Assembly (NCBI GenBank): GCA_013138855.1
Contig: WTBX01000372.1
Coordinates: 1-11,814 of the forward strand
Direction: 5' to 3'
Source: Methylococcaceae bacterium
GTDB lineage: Bacteria; Pseudomonadota; Gammaproteobacteria; Methylococcales; Methylomonadaceae
DNA: 11,814 bases
A program made the position numbers and the translations under genes. The stretch's first letter is position 1; each line of letters opens with the position of its first letter. The notes under the pieces are model-generated. The model had not been told where the DNA came from. It did not search any database and saw only the letters and a program-made list of their open reading frames with translations. Of the stretch, positions 1 through 5,701 are shown in pieces.

Positions 1-862
1 AGCCGATAATCGCAGCGGGGATCATTGCATGAGGTATTAATATCATGCTGATATACAAAAAAGGGACTAATATCTTTTTGCGATTCATTGATGAAAACGT
101 GCAATGTAATACCACTGTCCCGAGAAATGCGTATAAAACGAATAACAGTACGGTGATATTCCAGCAAATTTCAGCAATGATGCCAGAAAAAAACCACGCA
201 GCCGCAACAATAAAGATAGTTGCAATCGCTAAGGTTTTTTGACCTTTCAATGCCAGATATTCTTTTTTAAATCCACCTGGATTATACAGCGTTGCTTGCC
301 ACCATCGGGCGAGAAACAATCCTGCCAACAGACTTAAAACATAAATCTCTGCAACCAAGCCAGTTAAAATATAACGATAAAAAACTGACAGAGAGCGTTG
401 TATATCTTCTTCGGGTACTTCGGGGTTTGCTTTTATTACCATAGGCTCAAGCAAACCATTCAGCCATGTTTTCCAGACTTCCGCTAAATCAGGCTGGTAC
501 AAAAAAGCGGCTGTCACTGCGAGCATCGCAATCATAACCACAATTTCTATCGCCAAAAATAAGTGCCGACCCTCTCGTAAAATAACCGAGATAACCCACA
601 CAGGTGCCCATAAAAACAAAGTGTAAAACAAAGTCAGTTGGTAATCACCCACTAACAAAGCCCCTAACACTGCTGATGCCAAACAGGCACAAAGCAGAAT
701 ATAAGCCCCTTCAGAAGCTCCGCGTCTTAATGTAACTAACGCAACCGCCGCTGAACTTACAATACTTGCGGGCGGTAAAGGGAGCGACAATAATGCCAGA
801 GAAGACGCAACCATAATCGCCTGCGTTCTGCCCCGCATAATATATGCCGCTAAAAAGCCCAT
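1..862 (-). CDS. DUF2232 family membrane protein (partial, C-terminus beyond window start)
   Basis: The minus-strand reading frame stays open from the ATG at 862 to the window edge, giving 287 codons with no stop, so the 3' end is missing. The protein is very hydrophobic, with about eight likely membrane segments (roughly residues 18-45, 52-72, 76-95, 100-122, 161-185, 210-230, 233-255 and 264-287) and a soluble loop at about 123-160. The segment ARWWQATLYNPGGF at about 185-198 is the signature I associate with the DUF2232 (YybS-like) family. The gene starts 15 bp after the rpsR stop, behind a weak AGGAT ribosome site. The order rpsF-rpsR-DUF2232-rplI is common in gammaproteobacteria, so rplI probably lies just outside the window. 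Its molecular role is not established. Location in the inner membrane is inferred from hydrophobicity. Confidence 0.85.
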   Translation of the reverse strand, partial: MGFLAAYIMRGRTQAIMVASSLALLSLPLPPASIVSSAAVALVTLRRGASEGAYILLCACLASAVLGALLVGDYQLTLFYTLFLWAPVWVISVILREGRHLFLAIEIVVMIAMLAVTAAFLYQPDLAEVWKTWLNGLLEPMVIKANPEVPEEDIQRSLSVFYRYILTGLVAEIYVLSLLAGLFLARWWQATLYNPGGFKKEYLALKGQKTLAIATIFIVAAAWFFSGIIAEICWNITVLLFVLYAFLGTVVLHCTFSSMNRKKILVPFLYISMILIPHAMIPAAIIG

Positions 863-877
863 ACCGTATCCTGCTTA

Positions 878-1105
878 TTATTTATGTGCGTCGCAGAAAG
901 GTAGCAAAGCAATAAAACGCGCTTGTTTTACCGCAGTTGATAGCTGTCTTTGATACTTAGCCGCAGTACCTGTGATACGACTAGGAACAATTTTTCCTGT
1001 CTCGCTAACGTACTCGCTTAATAAATCTAAATCTTTATAATCAATCGTTTGCCCATCTTTGGAGCTGAAACGACATGCTTTTTTACGTCTCATGTTACGT
1101 GCCAT
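878..1105 (-). CDS. rpsR: 30S ribosomal protein S18
   Basis: A 75-residue basic protein of exactly the usual S18 length. The N-terminal RRKKACRF segment, the central IDYKDLDLLSEYVSETGKI segment and the SRITGTAAKYQRQL segment (about residues 42-55) are the conserved S18 core. S18 binds next to S6 on the platform of the small subunit, contacting 16S rRNA. The ATG at 1105 is preceded by AGAGGA at a good distance. The gene lies 32 bp after the rpsF stop. In Escherichia coli, priB sits between rpsF and rpsR; here there is no room for it, as in many other gammaproteobacteria. The gene is presumably co-transcribed with rpsF from the promoter at 1707-1734 and subject to the same S6:S18 feedback. Confidence 0.97.
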   Translation of the reverse strand: MARNMRRKKACRFSSKDGQTIDYKDLDLLSEYVSETGKIVPSRITGTAAKYQRQLSTAVKQARFIALLPFCDAHK

Positions 1106-1137
1106 GATAATCCTCTAAAATTCTAATAAACTATTGT

Positions 1138-1626
1138 TTATTCAGCAGTTGCTGAATCGTCACTTGGAGCAGCAGCTTCTTTTGCAGCAGCTTCTACTTT
1201 CGCAGCCGCTTCAGCTCTAACAGCTTTCGCAGCCGCTTCTGCGGCTTCAGCCGCCTCTGCTTCTTCAGCTCTTTTCGCTTTTTCAGCAGAAATTCTGCTT
1301 TCTTCAACAGCAGCCGTTGCAATGGGTGAAGCTTCAGTGACTGCGGCTTTTTTCAATAATGTCATGCTACGCAAAATCGCATCATTGAAACGAAAACCAC
1401 TTTCTAATTCGTCTAAAGCTTCTTGATTACACTCAACATTCATTAATACATAATGAGCTTTGTGAATTTTTTTGATAGGGTAAGCAAGCTGTCTGCGTCC
1501 CCAGTCTTCAAGACGATGAATAGTGCCAGAAGTCCCTTCGATAGTCGCTTTGTAGCGTTCTATCATAGCGGGAACTTGAGAACTTTGGTCAGGATGTACT
1601 AAAAAGACAATTTCATAATGTCGCAT
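1138..1626 (-). CDS. rpsF: 30S ribosomal protein S6 with long Ala/Glu-rich C-terminal tail
   Basis: The start MRHYEIVFLVHPDQS and the block DWGRRQLAYPIKKIHKAHYVL (about residues 41-61) are typical S6. The conserved fold ends near residue 97. The protein is 162 residues, compared with about 131-135 in Escherichia coli. The extra length is a low-complexity A/E/K tail (about residues 104-154) followed by an acidic SDDSATAE end, probably helical or disordered. I chose the ATG at 1626 because AAGGAG lies 5-6 nt upstream and family homology begins there. An in-frame ATG ten codons upstream (1656) would lie inside the structured leader and has no family support. S6 pairs with S18 on the 30S platform. 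This is the first gene of the operon rpsF-rpsR-DUF2232. Confidence in the identity is very high; the role of the tail is unknown. Confidence 0.97.
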   Translation of the reverse strand: MRHYEIVFLVHPDQSSQVPAMIERYKATIEGTSGTIHRLEDWGRRQLAYPIKKIHKAHYVLMNVECNQEALDELESGFRFNDAILRSMTLLKKAAVTEASPIATAAVEESRISAEKAKRAEEAEAAEAAEAAAKAVRAEAAAKVEAAAKEAAAPSDDSATAE

Positions 1627-1700
1627 GGTTTCTCCTTGCGGTAATGCCTCCCACATTGTCTTAATATGTGGTGAAGCAAGGAAGAGCGAAACGCTCAGAA
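1627..1700 (-). promoter_or_regulatory. Putative S6:S18 ribosomal leader RNA upstream of rpsF
   Basis: Read on the minus strand, the 5' UTR folds into a 7-bp outer stem (TCCTTGC at 1682-1676 with GCAAGGA at 1639-1633) and a 6-bp upper stem (CCACAT at 1671-1666 with ATGTGG at 1656-1651, 9-nt loop). The 3' strand of the outer stem contains most of the Shine-Dalgarno sequence of rpsF. GTGG in the upper stem and CCG at 1641-1639 are the bases I associate with the described S6:S18 leader, which mimics the S6:S18 site on 16S rRNA. Binding of the S6:S18 complex would hold the ribosome site closed. A small hairpin (1684-1696) lies near the probable 5' end. The fold was drawn by eye; no covariance search was run. 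Confidence 0.7.
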
Positions 1701-1706
1701 CCGAGC

Positions 1707-1734
1707 ATTATAATTTTTTTGGGAGTTTTTGCAA
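1707..1734 (-). promoter_or_regulatory. Sigma70-type promoter of the rpsF operon
   Basis: On the minus strand, TTGCAA (1734-1729) is followed after 16 bp by a perfect TATAAT (1712-1707). Transcription would begin near position 1700, leaving a leader of about 74 nt before rpsF. It lies at the expected place upstream of a strongly expressed ribosomal operon. Confidence 0.75.
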
Positions 1735-1849
1735 AGAAATATAAAAATAATCGTGATTAAATCGGAGTGAAAAAACAAGTTTTTTGATGTTTAACAGAGT
1801 CGTCTTGGTATTAATTTTTTCAGGTTGAAGTGATTGAACACTATTCTAA

Positions 1850-1902
1850 AACCATGAAGTGCATGAAGCTCCTAACGATAAAACTTCATGCACTTCATGG
1901 TT
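1850..1902. repeat. 19-bp perfect inverted repeat, hairpin with 15-nt loop
   Basis: Left arm 1850-1868 and right arm 1884-1902 are exact reverse complements. Each arm itself contains the 7-mer CATGAAG (or its complement) twice with a 9-bp period. No uridine run follows on either side, so it is not a textbook terminator. It could stabilise or end the mdh transcript, or be a mobile extragenic palindrome. Confidence 0.8.
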
Positions 1903-1934
1903 ATATTTGGAGTAAGTAATTATTCATAAGTCAT

Positions 1935-2068
1935 CTAACATTTCTATAAACCGTTAAAACGGTTGAGTTCTTGCTTTTCACATAGCCCACGGTTTAAACC
2001 GTGGGCTATGTAAATCAATGAAAATAACCGTTTCAACGGTTTCCTCAATTTCTCCAATAAAATGTTAG
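1935..2068. repeat. Nested palindrome element with terminal inverted repeats (MITE-like)
   Basis: The outer ends are 9-bp inverted repeats, CTAACATTT (1935-1943) and AAATGTTAG (2060-2068). Inside lie two near-identical 16-nt hairpins, AACCGTT-AA-AACGGTT (1949-1964) and AACCGTT-TC-AACGGTT (2026-2041). Between them is a perfect 32-bp palindrome (1980-2011) centred on GTTTAAAC. All parts share a GGTTT/AAACC theme. There is no open reading frame and no clear target-site duplication. The arrangement resembles a non-autonomous transposable element or extragenic palindrome family. Copy number in the genome cannot be seen here. Confidence 0.7.
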
Positions 2069-2104
2069 GATACTTTTGACCACCTACTTATGTCATTTAC
2101 AAAC

Positions 2105-2128
2105 CGTGAGAAAAAACATGTTTTCACG
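2105..2128 (-). terminator. Possible weak hairpin after mdh
   Basis: CGTGA (2105-2109) pairs with TCACG (2124-2128) around an A/T-rich interior, 2 bp after the mdh stop. The stem has only five firm pairs plus A-T pairs past a mismatch. The uridine-rich part lies inside the hairpin and not after it, so it is at best a weak terminator. Confidence 0.3.
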
Positions 2129-2130
2129 CT

Positions 2131-3108
2131 TTACAATAAATGCTTAATCGCTTCTTTTTCTTCGTGTAATTCTTGTTCACTAATCCGCATCTTTTCAAGA
2201 CTAAACTCGTTAACATCCAAGCCTTGAACAATACTAATTTCACCATGACTGACGGTGACGGGAAAAGAATAAATCAAACCTTCTTCTATCCCATAACTAC
2301 CATCTGACGGAACCGCCATACTCACCCAATCCCCTTCGGCAGTACCTAAAGCCCAAGTACGCATTTGTTTGATTGCCGCAGTAGCCGCAGAGGCTGCGCT
2401 CGATTGACCGCGTGCTTTAATAATCGCCGCACCACGTTGTTGTACTGTCGGAATCAACTCATTCACAAACCAATCATTTTCAACTAATGACAGCGCGTCT
2501 TGCCCTCTAATCTTGGCATGATGAATATCAGGATATTGAGTGCTGGAATGATTACCCCAAACCATCACATTTTTAACGTCCGTCGCTTTAACACCACTTT
2601 TTTCAGCCAATTGATTAATCGTGCGATTATGATCTAGCATCGTCATTGCCGTAAAATTTTCGGGCTTTAAATTAGGTGCATTATTCATCGCAATTAAAGC
2701 ATTGGTGTTAGCAGGGTTACCTGTCACCAAAACTTTAACATTTTTGTTAGCGGCTTCATCTAAAGCTTTACCTTGTACTGAAAAAATCTCTGCATTACAT
2801 TGCAATAAATCTTTTCTTTCCATCCCTTTCCCTCTAGGGCGTGCGCCCACTAAAAACGCATAATCAATATTGTCGAATGCAACTTTAGGGTCATCGGTCG
2901 TAATAATACGGTTAAGTAAGGGGTACGCACAATCGTTAAGCTCCATAACTACGCCTTCTAATGCAGGCATTGCAGCAGTAATTTCCAATAAATGTAAATT
3001 AATAGGTTGGTCGTCGCCTAAAAATTCACCCGCAGCGAGGCGAAATAATAAAGAATAACTGATTTGTCCAGCAGCTCCAGTAACGGCAATATCGACAGGG
3101 GTTTTCAT
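2131..3108 (-). CDS. mdh: Malate dehydrogenase, NAD-dependent (type 2)
   Basis: A 325-residue protein matching type-2 (cytosolic-like) malate dehydrogenases in length and motifs. The N-terminal Rossmann loop is TGAAGQIS (10-17), and E42 at the end of the second strand suits NAD. The active-site loop GARPRGKGMERKD (88-100) supplies substrate-binding arginines R92 and R98. GNPANTN is at 130-136, D159 with R162 at LDHNR, and the catalytic histidine is H187 in WGNHSSTQYPD. It interconverts malate and oxaloacetate in the cytoplasm, serving the TCA cycle and, in serine-cycle methylotrophs, the step after PEP carboxylase. The ATG at 3108 follows AAGGA. Oddity: the third glycine of GxxGxxG is serine (S17), where I expect GQIGY. 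It is divergent from the mtdA operon, which fits a shared role in C1 assimilation. Confidence 0.95.
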   Translation of the reverse strand: MKTPVDIAVTGAAGQISYSLLFRLAAGEFLGDDQPINLHLLEITAAMPALEGVVMELNDCAYPLLNRIITTDDPKVAFDNIDYAFLVGARPRGKGMERKDLLQCNAEIFSVQGKALDEAANKNVKVLVTGNPANTNALIAMNNAPNLKPENFTAMTMLDHNRTINQLAEKSGVKATDVKNVMVWGNHSSTQYPDIHHAKIRGQDALSLVENDWFVNELIPTVQQRGAAIIKARGQSSAASAATAAIKQMRTWALGTAEGDWVSMAVPSDGSYGIEEGLIYSFPVTVSHGEISIVQGLDVNEFSLEKMRISEQELHEEKEAIKHLL

Positions 3109-3121
3109 AAGGTTTCCTTAT
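3107..3121 (-). promoter_or_regulatory. Hairpin covering the mdh ribosome site and start codon
   Basis: On the minus strand ATAAGG-AAA-CCTTAT forms a perfect 6-bp stem with a 3-nt loop. It includes the AAGGA ribosome site and the first two bases of the mdh ATG. It is short and AT-rich, so it may only tune translation slightly. Confidence 0.35.
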
Positions 3122-3153
3122 AGTTGTAATTATTTTTAAGGCTTGTTTTGAAA

Positions 3154-3195
3154 AATTATTAATTGTTAATTATCAATTATCAATTATTAGTTATT
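3154..3195. repeat. Period-7 AT-rich tandem repeat in the mdh/mtdA intergenic region
   Basis: Six consecutive 7-bp units read AATTATT, AATTGTT, AATTATC, AATTATC, AATTATT and AGTTATT. They lie 46 bp upstream of the mdh ATG in the divergent promoter region. The array may be a slippage-prone spacer or bendable AT tract; no function is shown. Confidence 0.65.
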
Positions 3196-3219
3196 TAAGA
3201 TTACTCAAAAACTGCGCTG

Positions 3220-3269
3220 ATAGCTAGTTTTGTGGTGATAAAGTTGGCTAAAGCTTTGATGCTAGCTAT
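3220..3269. promoter_or_regulatory. Inverted repeat ATAGCTAG...CTAGCTAT between mdh and mtdA (possible operator)
   Basis: Two exact 8-bp arms (3220-3227 and 3262-3269) are separated by 34 bp in the 254-bp interval between divergent mdh and mtdA. Each arm contains the palindrome TAGCTA, so each could bind a dimeric regulator. A possible mtdA -10 box, TACAAT, lies at 3303-3308 without a good -35 box. The regulator is unknown. Confidence 0.3.
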
Positions 3270-3362
3270 GTGATAAAACAATGCAAGCGTAAGTTTATGC
3301 GTTACAATGACGCGATTTTAAACTGCATTTTAAGCATTTTTAATAAATTTCAAGGTGAGTTC

Positions 3363-4220
3363 ATGAAAAAACTGTTATTTCAATTTGATACTGATATTTA
3401 CCCTTCTGTTTTTGATACGGTCGTCGCTTATGATGGCGGTGCAGACCATGTGATAGCTCATGGTGGATTGACACCTGAAAATGTTACGCCTTTAGTTGAG
3501 GGGACTATTTTTACTCGCGCTCCTAGAGATAAAAAAAATACCGCGATTTTTGTCGGCGGTAGCGATATGCAAGCGGGACAGGCTTTATTTAAAGCGGTGC
3601 AAAAACATTTTTTCTCAGGCTTCCAAGTTTCCGTGATGCTAGATAGTAATGGTAGTAATACAACGGCGGCGGCTGGGGTTGCAAAACTTGCAAACTCGGG
3701 TGAAATAAAAGGCAAAAAAGCGGTTGTTTTAGCTGGAACAGGCCCTGTAGGTCAGCGAGCTGCGGTCATGTTAGCTGAAGAAGGTGCAGAAGTCTTTTTA
3801 ACATCGCGTAAATTATCGCGAGCGGAAAAAGCCTGCACGGCAATGGAAAAGCGTTTCGGTATGAAATTAACGCCTGTTGAAGCGTTTGATTGTGAAGCGC
3901 GTGCAGAAACCATAAAAGAAGCTGCGATTGTGTTTGCAACAGGTGCGGCTGGCGTTGAGTTATTAAGACCTGAGCATTGGCAAAATAACCCATTTATAGA
4001 AATGATGGCCGATGCTAATGCGACACCGCCTATTGGTATCGGTGGCATAGAAATGATGGATAAAGGTTTTGATCGTCATGGAAAAATTATCTGGGGAGCG
4101 ATTGGTTTTGGTACATTAAAACTGGCTTTGCATCGCGCTTGTATTGCCAGATTATTTGAAAACCGTAAACAAGTGTTAGATGCCGAAGCAATTTTTAAAC
4201 TTGCGAAGGAAATGGCTTAA
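3363..4220 (+). CDS. mtdA: NADP-dependent methylene-tetrahydrofolate / methylene-tetrahydromethanopterin dehydrogenase
   Basis: The 285-residue protein follows MtdA from methylotrophs almost end to end: KKLLFQFDTD at the start, FDTVVAYDGGADHV (17-30), MLDSNGSNTTAAAGV (92-106), the Rossmann loop LAGTGPVGQR (123-132), SRK (148-150) as the likely NADP phosphate site, GIGGIE (225-230) and LHRACIARLFE (256-266). MtdA oxidises methylene-H4F (and methylene-H4MPT) to the methenyl form in the cytoplasm, linking formaldehyde/formate C1 units and NADPH supply to assimilation. MtdB and NAD-type relatives start differently, so MtdA is preferred; MtdC is a remaining alternative. The ATG at 3363 follows AAGGTGAG. 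An in-frame GTG 31 codons upstream lacks a ribosome site and family support. It heads an operon with gckA and glyA. No fchA is adjacent, although mtdA and fchA are often neighbours. Confidence 0.92.
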   Translation: MKKLLFQFDTDIYPSVFDTVVAYDGGADHVIAHGGLTPENVTPLVEGTIFTRAPRDKKNTAIFVGGSDMQAGQALFKAVQKHFFSGFQVSVMLDSNGSNTTAAAGVAKLANSGEIKGKKAVVLAGTGPVGQRAAVMLAEEGAEVFLTSRKLSRAEKACTAMEKRFGMKLTPVEAFDCEARAETIKEAAIVFATGAAGVELLRPEHWQNNPFIEMMADANATPPIGIGGIEMMDKGFDRHGKIIWGAIGFGTLKLALHRACIARLFENRKQVLDAEAIFKLAKEMA

Positions 4221-4315
4221 ATATCTTATTGTTTTCATGCTCTGCGTGAGAATGACTTTAAATACGCTCTAGCGTCTTGCGATTAAAATCAGCTTAAAGA
4301 CATACAAAATAAAGA

Positions 4316-5683
4316 ATGAGTGCAGATATTGAAATTTTGCGTAAAAATGCATTAGCTATATTTCAAGCAGGCATTATTGCCGCAGACCCTTACATAGCTG
4401 TTAAACAATGTTTAAGTGTCAATAAAAATCATCTTGAAATCGCTTTAAAGCAAAATTTTGAAAAACGTGTCGGAAATTGGTCAAAAATTCATTTAATCGC
4501 GTTTGGAAAAGCGGCGTGTGCAATGGCAAAAGCCGCCCAAGAAATTATTCCCGAATCCACTTTAGCCTGTGCGATTGCAGTAACTAATTATGAAAATGTA
4601 CAAGAAATAGAAAACTTAGAAATTCTAGGTGCATCTCATCCTTTACCTGATGAAAATGGTTATCAGGCCGCACAGCGTATTACTGAACAATTAAAAACCG
4701 CTCAACAAGATGAGCTAGTTTTAGTATTAATTTCGGGGGGTGGTTCTGCATTATTACCTTATCCTGTTGGTGGCATTAGTCTGGAAGAAAAAATTTCTAC
4801 TACCGATTTATTATTAGCTTGTGGGGTGACCATTAATGAAATCAATTGTGTGCGCAAGCATTTATCACAATTAAAAGGTGGGCGTTTAACACAGCTTGCT
4901 TATCCCGCCGATGTACATGCTTTGATTTTATCGGATGTTTTAGGCGATGATTTAAGCGCGATTGCCAGTGGAACAACGGTTGCGGATGACTCGACTTATA
5001 CTGATGCTATCACTGTTTTTAAATCACGGCAGGTTTGGGATAGAGTCCCTATTAATGTGCAAAAGGTTTTAGAAGAAGGCGTTCAAGGTAAGCGTGAAGA
5101 AACACCTAAATCGGATAACCCCTCCTTTAAAAATAGTGCGACAACTTTAGTTGGTAGCAATGCTATCAGCGTTACTGCAATGATAAATACCGCTAAAGAA
5201 CAAGGTTATCAAGCCAAACTCTACAGCGATAATCTAAACGGTGAAGCGCGTGATGAAGCGGATAAATTAGCTTTATACGTCAAACAATTAATAGAGGCAG
5301 GTATTAAAAAACCAATCGCTCTATTAGCGGGCGGTGAAACAACGGTAACCCTTAAAGGAAAAGGTAAAGGCGGACGCAATCAAGAAATGGCATTAGCCTT
5401 TGCGCTGGCAAGTGAAAAATACGCGCTACCTAATTGCTGGACATTTTTAAGCGGCGGTACCGATGGTATTGACGGCACAAGTCCTGCGGCGGGAGGAATT
5501 GTCGATGCTGAAAGTGTTCAACGCATGAAACAAGCAAAACTTAACCCAAGCAATGAATTAAATAATAATAACTCATATATTGCTTTAGAAAAATCTGAGG
5601 ATTTAATAATGACAGGTGCGACGGGTACAAATGTTGCTGATTTGCAAATAGTGCTGATTCAACCTTGCGTTATTAAACCTTAA
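4316..5683 (+). CDS. gckA: Glycerate 2-kinase (DUF4147/MOFRL family)
   Basis: A 455-residue protein with an N-terminal DUF4147-type domain (about 8-245) and a C-terminal MOFRL domain (about 335-447). Seen motifs are LVLISGGGSALLPYP (136-150), INEINCVRKHLSQLKGGRL (173-191), SDVLGDDLSAIASG (206-219), AGGETTVTLKGKGKGGRNQEMAL (338-360) and FLSGGTDGIDGTSPAAGG (377-394). The family phosphorylates D-glycerate to 2-phosphoglycerate; older annotations call it hydroxypyruvate reductase TtuD. In the serine cycle this step feeds enolase and PEP carboxylase, which agrees with mtdA 95 bp upstream and glyA 18 bp downstream. The ATG at 4316 has only a weak AAAGA in front. The stretch NELNNNNS (413-420) is a species-specific loop insertion. 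The family assignment is firm; the symbol follows methylotroph usage. Confidence 0.9.
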   Translation: MSADIEILRKNALAIFQAGIIAADPYIAVKQCLSVNKNHLEIALKQNFEKRVGNWSKIHLIAFGKAACAMAKAAQEIIPESTLACAIAVTNYENVQEIENLEILGASHPLPDENGYQAAQRITEQLKTAQQDELVLVLISGGGSALLPYPVGGISLEEKISTTDLLLACGVTINEINCVRKHLSQLKGGRLTQLAYPADVHALILSDVLGDDLSAIASGTTVADDSTYTDAITVFKSRQVWDRVPINVQKVLEEGVQGKREETPKSDNPSFKNSATTLVGSNAISVTAMINTAKEQGYQAKLYSDNLNGEARDEADKLALYVKQLIEAGIKKPIALLAGGETTVTLKGKGKGGRNQEMALAFALASEKYALPNCWTFLSGGTDGIDGTSPAAGGIVDAESVQRMKQAKLNPSNELNNNNSYIALEKSEDLIMTGATGTNVADLQIVLIQPCVIKP

Positions 5684-5701
5684 TAATTAGGAGAGAAATA
5701 A

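Larger units (their letters stand above)
1735..2104. other. Gene-free interval between the rpsF promoter and the mdh 3' end
   Basis: About 370 bp with no convincing coding frame. It contains a long perfect inverted repeat (1850-1902) and a nested palindrome element (1935-2068), annotated separately. The remainder (1735-1849, 1903-1934 and 2069-2104) is AT-rich, and I see no RNA gene or promoter in it. mdh transcripts read into this interval, so the palindromes may end or stabilise that mRNA. Confidence 0.7.

Noticed and set aside
45..242. Plus-strand 65-codon frame
   Set aside because: It lies antisense to the DUF2232 gene and has no family resemblance or ribosome site.
1627..1656. Ten-codon N-terminal extension of rpsF (ATG at 1656)
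   Set aside because: S6 homology starts at MRHYEIV, a perfect ribosome site precedes 1626, and the extension lies in the structured leader.
1980..2011. Classic rho-independent terminator at the 32-bp palindrome
   Set aside because: No uridine run follows on either strand and the palindrome has no loop; it fits a repeat element better.
1935..2068. CRISPR array
   Set aside because: The repeats are palindromes in a nested layout, only two similar copies exist, and there is no regular spacer pattern.
3270..3362. 31-codon N-terminal extension of mtdA from a GTG
   Set aside because: MtdA proteins begin at MKKLLFQFDTD; the ATG at 3363 has its own ribosome site.
3458..4048. Minus-strand frames of 75-98 codons opposite mtdA
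   Set aside because: They are shadows of the mtdA coding strand; low-complexity compositions and no homology pattern.
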